A stretch of DNA of 64,000 nt, from assembly GCA_035533275.1 (NCBI GenBank), contig DATLUD010000030.1, forward strand, positions 12,487-76,486, given 5' to 3'. Both the position numbers and the translations under genes were made by a program. Below are positions 33,072 to 40,701 of this stretch, one piece after another. Origin of the DNA: SCRA01 sp035533275. GTDB taxonomy: Bacteria > Vulcanimicrobiota > Vulcanimicrobiia > Vulcanimicrobiales > SCRA01. Numbering within the stretch: position 1 is the first letter of the stretch; the number at the start of each line of letters is the position of its first letter. The notes under the pieces were generated by a model, which saw nothing but the letters and a program-made list of their open reading frames with translations, did no database searches and had not been told where the DNA came from.

Positions 33072-33572
33072 TTACTCTTCTCCCTCGTCGCCGCCGATCG
33101 ACTGCCCGGCGAACGCGGGCAGGATCTTCAGCGGCTGTTGTGCCAGAATGTTGCCCGACCGATCGACCAGCAGCTGGTTGGTCTGCCCGCTGCGCTCGAC
33201 CTGATACCAGGCGTACCCGCTCTTGCCGTCGAGCTGATGGATCGCCGAGCGCGGGCCCTGCGCCGTCGGGCACGAGGCCGCGAGCGCGCGGTAGCGCACC
33301 ACGCTCCAGGTCACCGGCCCCGTGCAGCGCAGCTGGCGCTGGACGTAGCGCTCCTCGTAGAGGCGCAGGTTGGGTGCCGAGACCGTGGCGCCCGCCGGCG
33401 GTGCCACCTCGTTCAGATGCTCCACCGACTGGCGCAGGATCACGTCCCAGATCTGCTTGGGATGGGCCGTGTTCGTCCACACGTAGAGCCCGCCCAGCAA
33501 CAGACCCGGAACCACGAGGATCACCAGGACGAGCGTCCAGTGGACGATCCCCCGCTTCCAATCCCCACGCAC
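33072..33572 (-). CDS. Extra single-pass membrane protein between atpD and atpC
   Basis: I choose GTG 33572, which gives a 166-residue protein with a short basic N terminus and one membrane helix (IVHWTLVLVILVVPGLLLGG), then a soluble domain of about 125 residues outside the membrane (IWDVILRQSVEHLNEVAPP, KSGYAWYQVERSGQTNQLLV). A longer frame opens at GTG 33653, but it lacks a ribosome-binding site and would translate through the hairpin repeat at 33563-33595. I recognise no family. The soluble domain may be periplasmic. Position inside the atp operon suggests a link to the ATP synthase, but nothing in the sequence proves it. Confidence 0.75.
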   Translation of the reverse strand: MRGDWKRGIVHWTLVLVILVVPGLLLGGLYVWTNTAHPKQIWDVILRQSVEHLNEVAPPAGATVSAPNLRLYEERYVQRQLRCTGPVTWSVVRYRALAASCPTAQGPRSAIHQLDGKSGYAWYQVERSGQTNQLLVDRSGNILAQQPLKILPAFAGQSIGGDEGEE

Positions 33573-33595
33573 TGCGCTCCGCTTCGTTCGTGGGG
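33563..33595 (-). repeat. 33-bp start-codon hairpin repeat, copy 2
   Basis: The arms CCCCACG (33563-33569) and CGTGGGG (33589-33595) are perfect 7-bp inverted repeats around a 19-base loop. Aligned without gaps to copy 1 at 35136-35168, 26 of 33 bases agree, and nearly all differences are transitions. The GTG start of the extra atp-operon gene (33570-33572) lies directly next to one arm, at the same position as the atpD ATG in copy 1. Confidence 0.7.
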
Positions 33596-33666
33596 ACCCC
33601 GGGAGATGGAAAGGCCCCGAGCCGCTCGGCTCGGTTTGTACCGTGCTATTCACCGATCACCGCACA

Positions 33667-35145
33667 TCAGCCGGCGGCGGCCATCAGCTTCTCGGCGTTC
33701 GCCTTCGCCTCGTCGATGGTGCCGCACATGTAGAACGCCTGCTCCGGCAGATCGTCCAGCTTGCCCTCGACCAGCTCCTTGAAGCCGGCCACCGTGTCGG
33801 CGAGCTTGACGTACTTGCCGGCGCGTCCCGTGAACTGCTCGCCGACGAAGAACGGCTGCGTCAGGAAGCGCTGGATGCGCCGCGCGCGGCCCACGACCAC
33901 CTTGTCTTCCTCGGAGAGCTCTTCCACGCCCAGGATGGCGATGATGTCCTGCAGGTCCTTGTAGCGCTGCAGCGTCTCCTGGACCTTTCGGGCCACCTGG
34001 TAGTGCTCCTCGCCCACCACGCGCGGCTCGAGGATGCGCGAGGTCGAGGCCAGCGGGTCGACGGCGGGGTAGAGGCCTTCTTCCGTCAGGGCGCGGTTGA
34101 GCACCGTCGTCGCGTCCAAGTGACCGAAGGTGGTGGCGACGGCGGGGTCGGTCAAGTCGTCGGCGGGGACGTAGACGGCCTGCACCGAGGTGATCGAGCC
34201 CTTGCGCGTCGACGCGATGCGCTCCTCGAGACGACCCATCTCCGTGAAGAGCGTCGGCTGGTAGCCCACCGCCGACGGCATGCGCCCCATCAGCGCGGAG
34301 ACCTCGGAGCCGGCCTGCACGAAGCGGAAGATGTTGTCGATGAAGAGCAGCACGTCGCTGCCGAGCTCGTCGCGGAAGTACTCGGCCATGGTGACGCCCG
34401 TCTGCCCGACGCGGAACCGCACGCCCGGCGGCTCGTCCATCTGGCCGAAGACCAGCGCCGTGTTCTTGATGACGCCCGACTCCTTCATCTCGAGCCAGAG
34501 GTCGTTGCCTTCGCGCGTCCGCTCGCCGATGCCGGTGAAGACGGAGTAGCCGGAGTGCTCGACGGCGATGTTGCGGATCAGCTCCTGGATGAGCACCGTC
34601 TTGCCGACGCCCGCGCCGCCGAAGAGGCCCACCTTGCCGCCGCGCGCGTACGGGGCGATCAGATCGATGACCTTGATGCCCGTCTCGAACATCTTGGTGG
34701 TGGGGTCCTGCTCCTCGAAGAGGGGAGGCTCGCGGTGGATCGGCCAGAACGCCGCGGCGTCAACCTTCTCGTCCGTGTCGATGGCCTTGCCCAACACGTT
34801 GAAGATGCGGCCCAGCACGCCTTTGCCCACCGGAACGCTGATCGGCGCTCCGGTGTCCGTCACCTCGGCTCCGCGGACGAGGCCGTCGGTGGAGCCCATC
34901 GCCAGGCAGCGAACCTGGTTGTTGCCCAGCTCGTCCTGCACCTCGAGCACCAGCTCGCGGGCCATCATGGCGGTGCCGCCCAGCTGGATGTCGCTGGTGT
35001 GCGCGGCGCCGTTGCCGAGCATGCCGCTGCCCGTGCCCACCTGGACCTTGAGGGCGCTGTTGATGGAAGGCAGCGTCTCCGCCGTGAACTCCACGTCCAC
35101 GACGTTGCCCAGGATTTGGACGACTTTTCCTACTACCCCACTCAT
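33667..35145 (-). CDS. atpD: F1Fo ATP synthase beta subunit
   Basis: Catalytic subunit of F1. The 492 residues include Walker A GGAGVGKT (176-183), GERTREGNDLWLEM, the DELSEED-like region GVEELSEEDKVVV and QPFFVGEQFTGRAG. Compared with the usual about 460-480 residues, the N-terminal beta-barrel domain carries roughly 23 extra residues around positions 38-61 (GTGSGMLGNGAAHTSDIQL). I take ATG 35145, which sits inside a hairpin repeat; in-frame ATGs at 35160 and 35175 are alternatives. No clear ribosome-binding site precedes it. Confidence 0.96.
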   Translation of the reverse strand: MSGVVGKVVQILGNVVDVEFTAETLPSINSALKVQVGTGSGMLGNGAAHTSDIQLGGTAMMARELVLEVQDELGNNQVRCLAMGSTDGLVRGAEVTDTGAPISVPVGKGVLGRIFNVLGKAIDTDEKVDAAAFWPIHREPPLFEEQDPTTKMFETGIKVIDLIAPYARGGKVGLFGGAGVGKTVLIQELIRNIAVEHSGYSVFTGIGERTREGNDLWLEMKESGVIKNTALVFGQMDEPPGVRFRVGQTGVTMAEYFRDELGSDVLLFIDNIFRFVQAGSEVSALMGRMPSAVGYQPTLFTEMGRLEERIASTRKGSITSVQAVYVPADDLTDPAVATTFGHLDATTVLNRALTEEGLYPAVDPLASTSRILEPRVVGEEHYQVARKVQETLQRYKDLQDIIAILGVEELSEEDKVVVGRARRIQRFLTQPFFVGEQFTGRAGKYVKLADTVAGFKELVEGKLDDLPEQAFYMCGTIDEAKANAEKLMAAAG

Positions 35146-35168
35146 TGCACTTCGTTCCATTCGTGGGG
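35136..35168 (-). repeat. 33-bp start-codon hairpin repeat, copy 1
   Basis: CCCCAC (35136-35141) and GTGGGG (35163-35168) form a 6-bp perfect inverted repeat around a 21-base loop. The atpD ATG (35143-35145) lies at the same place as the GTG in copy 2. In the mRNA the second arm begins one base after the start codon, so folding would partly bury the initiation site. Confidence 0.7.
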
Positions 35169-35199
35169 GCCCCATCCGCTTTGAAGCCCCTCCGGGAGC

Positions 35200-35222
35200 G
35201 CAATCGCGCGAGACGCGATTGC
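35200..35222 (-). promoter_or_regulatory. Intercistronic hairpin between atpG and atpD
   Basis: GCAATCGCG (35200-35208) and CGCGATTGC (35214-35222) are perfect 9-bp arms around a five-base loop. No run of T follows in the transcript direction, so a full terminator is unlikely. It may be an mRNA processing or stabilising element that helps set the high level of beta subunit relative to gamma. Confidence 0.55.
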
Positions 35223-35239
35223 TTGGTGACTATACGATC

Positions 35240-36115
35240 CTAGTGTCCCGCGGCGCGGAGCGCTTCGGCGCCGCCCGCGATCTCGAGAATCTCCTTGGTG
35301 ATGGCCGCCTGGCGCGCGCTGTTCATCACCACCGTCAACTCGTCGATGAGCTTGCCGGCGTTGTCCGTGGCATTGGTCATGGCCAAGAGCTGAGCCGCGA
35401 AGAACCCCGCGAGCGTCTCCTGCATCGCGGCGAAGATCGTGAACTCGAGATACTTCGGAAGCAGAGCGCCGAGTACCGTCGACCCGTCGGGCTCGAACTC
35501 CACCGACGAGAGCCCCGCGCTCTCCCCGCCGGGCTGACGCTCGATGGGGATGAGTCGCGCCGCCTCGGGACGCTGGGTGAGCATCGAGACGAAGCGCGGG
35601 CGAACGATGACCACCTCGCCCATCTTGCCGGCCGCGAAGTCCGTCGCGAGCTGGTCGGAGACCAGGCGAGCGTGCTCCACCATCGGGCGTCCCACCGCCT
35701 GCAGCGGCCAGTGAGCGCCGAGGTCGCCGCGCACGCGGCGCACGGCCTGTAGCGCCTTGTTGCCCACCGCGTACCAGACTACGCTCTGCCCGGAGCGGCC
35801 TCGAACGTACCGCTCCGCCTCGCGGATCGTGTTGGCGTTGTAGGCCCCGGCCAGTCCCTTGTCGGCGGTCATCAGGACGATCGCCAGAGGCTTGCCGGCA
35901 GGCGCCGGCTGGAGCCACGGGTGGTCGATCTTCCCGCCCTTCTGCACCAAGTCGTCGAGCATCGCGCGCATGCGCTGCGCGTACGGACGCGCTGCGCGCA
36001 TGGCCGCATCGGCGCGCCGGATGCGCGCGGCGGCGACCTGCTTCATCGCCTTGGTGATCTGTTGCGTGTTCTTCAGCGACTTGATGCGGTCGCGAAGGTC
36101 GCGTACGGACGGCAT
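35240..36115 (-). CDS. atpG: F1Fo ATP synthase gamma subunit
   Basis: The 291-residue rotor stalk subunit has the N-terminal helix RIKSLKNTQQITKAMKQVAAARI cut short (LKNTQQITKAMKQVAA) and the C-terminal helix AMTNATDNAGKLIDELTVVMN, with the conserved T-D-N-A pattern. The middle Rossmann-like domain holds LMTADKGLAGAYN. Order and spacing fit the atp operon (15 bases after atpA). A 94-base gap with a hairpin and a repeat separates it from atpD. Confidence 0.95.
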   Translation of the reverse strand: MPSVRDLRDRIKSLKNTQQITKAMKQVAAARIRRADAAMRAARPYAQRMRAMLDDLVQKGGKIDHPWLQPAPAGKPLAIVLMTADKGLAGAYNANTIREAERYVRGRSGQSVVWYAVGNKALQAVRRVRGDLGAHWPLQAVGRPMVEHARLVSDQLATDFAAGKMGEVVIVRPRFVSMLTQRPEAARLIPIERQPGGESAGLSSVEFEPDGSTVLGALLPKYLEFTIFAAMQETLAGFFAAQLLAMTNATDNAGKLIDELTVVMNSARQAAITKEILEIAGGAEALRAAGH

Positions 36116-36130
36116 GTGGCAGCGGTTCCT

Positions 36131-37654
36131 TTACGCGGCTCCGGCCGGCGAGGGCTGGTACTGCTTCTTGAACGCTTCCAGTGCCGCCTTGAGCTTGCCG
36201 GCGAGGTCGTCGGAAAGGGTCTTCGTCTCGACGATGGCCTTGCCGATCTCCGGCTGCCGCTCGCGCATGTAGGTGAGGAACTGGTGGTTCCACTCCGCCA
36301 AGCGCTCCGTGGGCACGTCCATCACGTACCCCTGGGTGGCGGCGAAGAGCGTCATCACCTGGTCCTCGATCGGCTGCGGCTGGTACTGCGGCTGCTTGAG
36401 CAGCTCCGTGAGCTTCTCGCCGCGCTGGAGCTGGTTGAGCGTGGACTTGTCGAGGTCCGAGCCCAGCTTGGCGAACGCCGCCAGCGCGCGGTACTGCGCG
36501 AGGTCCAGCTTCAGCGGACCGGCCACGCCGCGCATGGCTTTGATCTGCGCCGAGCCGCCGACGCGCGAGACGGAGAGACCCACGTCGACCGCCGGGCGGA
36601 TGCCCTGGTAGAAGAGGCCCGTCTGCAGGTAGATCTGGCCGTCGGTGATCGAGATCAGGTTGGTCGGGATGTACGCCGAGACGTCGCCCGCCTGCGTCTC
36701 GATGACCGGCAGCGCGGTCAGCGAGCCGCCGCCCTTCTCGTCGGAGAGCTTGGCCGCGCGCTCCAGCAAGCGCGAGTGAAGGAAGAAGATGTCGCCCGGG
36801 TAGGCCTCGCGCCCCGGCGGACGGCGCAGCAGCAGCGAGATCTCGCGGTACGCGACGGCGTGCTTCGAGAGATCGTCATAGATGATCAGGACGTCCTTGC
36901 CCTCGTACATCATGTGCTCGCCCATCGCGCAGCCCGCGTATGGGGCGATGTACTTCAGCGAGGCCGGCTCGTTGGAGCTGGCTACGACCACCGTGGTGTA
37001 CGCCATCGCGCCGAACTCGGAGAGCGTCTGCACCACCGAGGCGATCGTCGACGTCTTCTGACCGATGGCCACGTAGATGCAGAAGACGTCCTTGCCCTTC
37101 TGGTTCACGATCGTGTCGAGCGCGATCGCCGTCTTGCCCGTGCCGCGGTCGCCGATGATCAGCTCGCGCTGACCCTTGCCGATGGGAATCAGCGCGTCGA
37201 TCGCCTTGATGCCGGTCTGGAGCGGCTGCTTCACGGGCTGGCGCTCCACGACGCTGGGCGCCACGTTCTCGATCGTGCGGTATTGCTTGGTCTCGATCGG
37301 CCCCTTGTCGTCGATTGGCTGACCGAGCGCGTTGACCACGCGACCGACCACAGCCGTGCCGACGGGCACCGAGATGATGCGCCCCGTGCGCTTGACGCGG
37401 TCGCCCTCCTTGATGCCGGTGTCGGAGCCCATGACCACGACGCCGACGTTGTCCTCTTCCAGGTTCATCGCGATGCCGAAGAGGCCGTTGCCGAACTCCA
37501 CCAGCTCCGACATCTGCACCGAGGTGAGGCCGTAGACGCGGGCGATGTTGTCGCCCACCTGGATCACGGTGCCAACCTGGTCCTCGTGGACCTCCTGCTT
37601 GAAGTTGGCGATCTGCTGCTTGAGAATGCCAGCGATTTCGTCGGCGTTGATCAT
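36131..37654 (-). CDS. atpA: F1Fo ATP synthase alpha subunit
   Basis: Non-catalytic nucleotide-binding F1 subunit. The 507 residues contain Walker A GDRGTGKT at 168-175, the ARVYGLTSVQMSELVEF region near 38-54, and LLLRRPPGREAYPGDIFFLHSRLLER cut short (PPGREAYPGDIFFLHSRLL), the alpha/beta signature. It follows atpH by 22 bases. No unusual insertions are visible. Confidence 0.97.
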   Translation of the reverse strand: MINADEIAGILKQQIANFKQEVHEDQVGTVIQVGDNIARVYGLTSVQMSELVEFGNGLFGIAMNLEEDNVGVVVMGSDTGIKEGDRVKRTGRIISVPVGTAVVGRVVNALGQPIDDKGPIETKQYRTIENVAPSVVERQPVKQPLQTGIKAIDALIPIGKGQRELIIGDRGTGKTAIALDTIVNQKGKDVFCIYVAIGQKTSTIASVVQTLSEFGAMAYTTVVVASSNEPASLKYIAPYAGCAMGEHMMYEGKDVLIIYDDLSKHAVAYREISLLLRRPPGREAYPGDIFFLHSRLLERAAKLSDEKGGGSLTALPVIETQAGDVSAYIPTNLISITDGQIYLQTGLFYQGIRPAVDVGLSVSRVGGSAQIKAMRGVAGPLKLDLAQYRALAAFAKLGSDLDKSTLNQLQRGEKLTELLKQPQYQPQPIEDQVMTLFAATQGYVMDVPTERLAEWNHQFLTYMRERQPEIGKAIVETKTLSDDLAGKLKAALEAFKKQYQPSPAGAA

Positions 37655-37676
37655 CTTGTCGTTGCCCTTGCGTTTA

Positions 37677-38213
37677 TTAGAGGAGTTGCGATGCCAGAGC
37701 CGTCAGGCGCCCGTCGATGCTTCCGTCGTAACGGCGATCGCCGAACTGCAGCTGCAAGCCGCCGATGAGCGCCGGCTCGACGCGCTGGCTGACCAAAAAT
37801 TGCTTTCCGAAGATGGCGTCGAGGCGCTCCTTGAGCTGCGCCAGCGCCGGCTCGGAGAGGAGACGCGCGCTGACCACGGTCAACGGCGTCTCGCCGCGCT
37901 CGTCGCGCAGCGCGGCGGCGTAGTGCTCGGCGATCGCCGGGATCAGCGCCTCGCGCCGCTTGCGCACCAACAGGAGCAGGAGGTTGAGCGTGATCTCGCC
38001 GACCCGCCCGTCGAACGCCTGGCCGACGATGGCGGCCTTGTCCGCGCGCTGGATCACCGGCGAGGCGAAGAAGGCGCCCACTTCGGGATCGTTCTTCAGC
38101 GCCGTGGCCACGACGGCCAGATCGGTGCCGACCCGCTCCAGCTCGCCCCGCTCGCGGGCCAAGCCGAAGACCGCCTCGGTGTAGCGCTTGGCTGCGCCGT
38201 CGTTCGTCGCCAT
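37677..38213 (-). CDS. atpH: F1Fo ATP synthase delta subunit
   Basis: The 178-residue protein has the OSCP/delta pattern: an N-terminal six-helix domain (AAKRYTEAVFGLARERGEL, FFASPVIQRADKAAIV) and the C-terminal signature (PALIGGLQLQFGDRRYDGSIDG, matching the GG..I..GD...DGS motif, quoted in part). It links F1 to the b/b' stalk. It begins 3 bases after the b gene stop. Confidence 0.93.
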   Translation of the reverse strand: MATNDGAAKRYTEAVFGLARERGELERVGTDLAVVATALKNDPEVGAFFASPVIQRADKAAIVGQAFDGRVGEITLNLLLLLVRKRREALIPAIAEHYAAALRDERGETPLTVVSARLLSEPALAQLKERLDAIFGKQFLVSQRVEPALIGGLQLQFGDRRYDGSIDGRLTALASQLL

Positions 38214-38216
38214 CGG

Positions 38217-38717
38217 TTAGTTCACAGCCTTCCGCTCGCGCGCCAGGTCGTCGAGGAAGCCTTCGACGAGACTCGACTGCAGGGACTCGTCGGTACGAGC
38301 CGCAGCGTCGCGCCGGGCCTTGATCAAGGCGTCCTCGATCATCTCGATGCGCAGGCGGACGCGCGCGGCGTACCGCTGACGGTCCACCTCGCCCTCCGCG
38401 TGGGCGCGGATGCGCTCCGCTTGCGCTTTGGCCTCCGCCACATGCTCCACGACGGCGTGGGCCCCGGTCTCGTCGGCATTGTGGAGAATGGCTTCGCGCT
38501 CCGCATCGGCGACGCGGCGCGCCTCGCGTGCGGCATCGGCGTCGGAGCGCGCCTTGGCCAGGGCCTGCTCGGCACCTGCAATTCGCCCGTTCTCGGCGTC
38601 GACGGCCGCCTCGACTTGCGGCCGGCCGTACTTGATCCACAGCCACATCAAGAAGGCGACGAAGAGGACGAAGTCGATGAGCTTCGCCCAGAACTGGAGC
38701 GTTCCGAACCCCTCCAT
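38217..38717 (-). CDS. atpF: F1Fo ATP synthase b subunit (second b-type gene)
   Basis: The 166-residue protein has one N-terminal membrane helix (LIDFVLFVAFLMWLWIKYG) and a long charged helix rich in alanine, glutamate and arginine (about 35-150), as in peripheral-stalk b subunits. It starts one base after the first b-type gene stops. Two different b-type genes in tandem indicate a b/b' heterodimer as in photosynthetic bacteria and cyanobacteria. Confidence 0.88.
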   Translation of the reverse strand: MEGFGTLQFWAKLIDFVLFVAFLMWLWIKYGRPQVEAAVDAENGRIAGAEQALAKARSDADAAREARRVADAEREAILHNADETGAHAVVEHVAEAKAQAERIRAHAEGEVDRQRYAARVRLRIEMIEDALIKARRDAAARTDESLQSSLVEGFLDDLARERKAVN

Positions 38718-38719
38718 CG

Positions 38720-39148
38720 CTAGCGCGCCTCCCCGATCGCCCGGCCGACCATCAGCGCGGCCAGGTCGTCGACGTTGCGGGAGAGGTCCGCCTTGATCGC
38801 GGCCAGCTCGCCCTCCACCACGCGCCGCACCTCCTCCGCCTTGACCTTGGCGTCGGCGTGCGCCGCGGCGATGATCTCGCCGGCCTGACGGCTTCCCTCG
38901 GCGTCGGCGCGCGAGATGCGGGCGTCGGCTTCACGGTAGGTTGCCGCCAGGAACGCGGCCGTCTGCGCGCGCAGCTCGCGCGTCTCGGCACGCAGAACCT
39001 CGGCCTCTTCCTCGATCATGCGAATGCGCTCGTAACGCTCCATGCGCGACTTGCGCGTGGGAGCGACGAAGACCGCGTTCAGAATCAGGAAGAAGATCCC
39101 GAAGTTGATGACTTGGACGATCAGCGTCCCGTTGAGGCTCAGCAGCAT
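38720..39148 (-). CDS. F1Fo ATP synthase b' subunit (first b-type gene)
   Basis: The 142-residue protein starts with a hydrophobic helix (LIVQVINFGIFFLILNAVFV), then a charged coiled-coil helix (ERYERIRMIEEEAEVLRAET) running to the end. It lies directly after the c subunit, the place of b' in cyanobacterial-type operons. The shorter length and stronger acidity of the helix compared with the next gene support the b' label, which remains an inference. Confidence 0.87.
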   Translation of the reverse strand: MLLSLNGTLIVQVINFGIFFLILNAVFVAPTRKSRMERYERIRMIEEEAEVLRAETRELRAQTAAFLAATYREADARISRADAEGSRQAGEIIAAAHADAKVKAEEVRRVVEGELAAIKADLSRNVDDLAALMVGRAIGEAR

Positions 39149-39181
39149 GTGGTGGCGTCCCGTCGCGAGGGCGGTTGGCGG

Positions 39182-39460
39182 TTAGTGAAGGCTCTGGACG
39201 ACCGTGGCGACCGAGATGCCCTGCCCGAAGAGCAGGAAGAACGCCAGCGCGATCCCGATGATCGGGAACGCTTCCAGAATGCCGACGCCCAAGAAGTAGA
39301 AGAGGAAGATGTTCGGCCGGGCCTCAGGCTGGCGGGCGATCGCCGAGACGGCCTGCGAGCCGATGATGCCGTCGCCGATGGCAGAGCCGAAGGCCGCGGC
39401 CGCGATGATGAGCGCGAAGCTCAAGAGCAGCATACCGGTGACGAAAGCGAGCGAGGTCAA
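39182..39460 (-). CDS. atpE: F1Fo ATP synthase c subunit
   Basis: The 92-residue proteolipid has two membrane helices joined by the polar loop ARQPEARPN. The ion-binding glutamate is E63 in GILEAFPIIGIALAF. The residues after it (A-F-P) and the lack of the Gln/Ser pattern of sodium-binding rings point to proton coupling. TTG 39460 is the start because AAGGAG (39468-39473) stands seven bases before it; the first ATG (39433) would remove part of helix 1. Confidence 0.93.
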   Translation of the reverse strand: MTSLAFVTGMLLLSFALIIAAAAFGSAIGDGIIGSQAVSAIARQPEARPNIFLFYFLGVGILEAFPIIGIALAFFLLFGQGISVATVVQSLH

Positions 39461-39467
39461 CGCGTTT

Positions 39468-39473
39468 CTCCTT
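39468..39473 (-). promoter_or_regulatory. Ribosome-binding site that fixes the atpE TTG start
   Basis: The minus strand reads AAGGAG with a seven-base spacer before TTG 39460. A strong site is expected for the c subunit, which is needed in many copies, and it decides the rare start codon. Confidence 0.8.
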
Positions 39474-39495
39474 ACTGCGCGATGCGAGGGATGGG

Positions 39496-40245
39496 TTAGT
39501 GCGAGCCTTCTTCCGAGGTTGGCGTCATCAGGTACGCCACCGTCAGCAGCGTGAAGACCAGGGCCTGGATCAGGCCGACGAACAAGTTGAAGCCGTAGAT
39601 CAGGAACGGGGCGATGGTGGCGCCGGCGGAGATGTTGAGCGGCCCGATCACCAGGTGCGACGCGATGATCGTCGCCACCACGAAGAGCAGGATCTCGCCG
39701 GCGAGGATGTTGCCGAAGAGTCGCATCGCCAGCGTCACGGGCTTGGTGAAGTCCTCGATCAGGTTGATCGGGATCAGGGCCACCATGCCGATGGGGCCGA
39801 GCTCCTTGGGGCCGAGCCAATGCTTGAAGTACTTGATGCCGTGGTTCTTGATGCCCACGACGTACAGCATGATGAACACGAAGAGCGCCATGCCCGCCGT
39901 GGTGTTGAGGTCGCTGGTCGGCGACCGCCCGGGCCATGGAACGAGACCGATCTCGTTGAGCACCAGGATGAAGGTGAAGATGGCGATCGTCAGCGGCACG
40001 AACGGGCGCCCGGCGGGGCCCAGCGTGTCGACGGCGAGGTTCTCCAGGAAGCCGACCAGCAGCTCCATGAAGGTCTGCCGCTTGGTCACGCGCGTGGGCG
40101 AGTAGACGCGCGTGGCGAGGAACAATAGCACGAGCGTGACGGCCATCGCCACCCACGTGATCCAGATCGTATCGGAGTGGACGCTGCCCAAAACCGGGAG
40201 GTTCCAGGTAGGGTGCCCGCCGATCGTCTCCTGTTGCTCAGCCAC
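39496..40245 (-). CDS. atpB: F1Fo ATP synthase a subunit
   Basis: The 249-residue membrane protein has five to six hydrophobic segments and the essential arginine in TLAMRLFGNILAGE, near residue 170. NEIGLVPW and GLIQALVFTLLTVAYL are also typical. It forms the ion half-channels against the c ring. The start is GTG 40245. It follows atpI by 6 bases. Confidence 0.95.
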   Translation of the reverse strand: MAEQQETIGGHPTWNLPVLGSVHSDTIWITWVAMAVTLVLLFLATRVYSPTRVTKRQTFMELLVGFLENLAVDTLGPAGRPFVPLTIAIFTFILVLNEIGLVPWPGRSPTSDLNTTAGMALFVFIMLYVVGIKNHGIKYFKHWLGPKELGPIGMVALIPINLIEDFTKPVTLAMRLFGNILAGEILLFVVATIIASHLVIGPLNISAGATIAPFLIYGFNLFVGLIQALVFTLLTVAYLMTPTSEEGSH

Positions 40246-40251
40246 GTCCTC

Positions 40252-40608
40252 TCACCTTTGCACCAGCCTGACCATCACCAGCACCTGGGTGCCGAAGAAG
40301 GCCGCGAAATACCATACCACGTTCCAAACCGGCCCGTGGCCGACAATCATCGCAAACGGCGCGGCCCCCACCGCGACCACTCGCACTCCGCTCAACGCCC
40401 CGTGCGTCCACACCGAGCCCTTGCCCGCGAGCAAACCCGCGTTCTTGGCCGCGATGGCGGCCGCGTTCAAGAGCCCGACACCGATACCCATCGCGAAGAG
40501 GGTACCCGCCGGCCACCCGAATGCGTACCAGAGCACGGATCCCCCGACGATGGCGATCGAGAGCGCCCGGAGAGCCGTCCGACTCTCGATAGCAGGAAAT
40601 TCCTTCAA
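40252..40608 (-). CDS. atpI: ATP synthase subunit I-like protein
   Basis: The 118-residue protein has four hydrophobic segments (IAIVGGSVLWYAFGWPAG, LFAMGIGVGLLNAAAIAA, VRVVAVGAAPFAMIVG, WYFAAFFGTQVLVMVRL) and matches the AtpI pattern. AtpI helps c-ring assembly. The start codon is TTG, with AGG six bases upstream. It opens the main block of the operon after a 93-base gap that holds an inverted repeat. Confidence 0.75.
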   Translation of the reverse strand: MKEFPAIESRTALRALSIAIVGGSVLWYAFGWPAGTLFAMGIGVGLLNAAAIAAKNAGLLAGKGSVWTHGALSGVRVVAVGAAPFAMIVGHGPVWNVVWYFAAFFGTQVLVMVRLVQR

Positions 40609-40645
40609 TGCGTGCCTGTCGGTTGAGCCGCCCCGTAGATACGCT

Positions 40646-40680
40646 TACCGGCGCGGGATACCTGCAAGCTTGTGCCGGTA
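40646..40680 (-). promoter_or_regulatory. Inverted repeat upstream of the main atp operon
   Basis: TACCGGC (40646-40652) and GCCGGTA (40674-40680) are perfect 7-bp arms 21 bases apart, in the gap between the AtpZ-like gene and atpI. The gap is the only spacer of this size from glyA to atpG, so an operator, promoter or attenuator for the atp genes is plausible. I could not fix a clear -35/-10 pair. Confidence 0.45.
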
Positions 40681-40701
40681 TACACAAGGGAATCTTCTTG
40701 C

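Noticed and set aside
39182..39460. Sodium-type ATP synthase c ring
   Set aside because: The glutamate is followed by A-F-P and the sodium-site Gln/Ser pattern is missing, so a proton ring is more likely.
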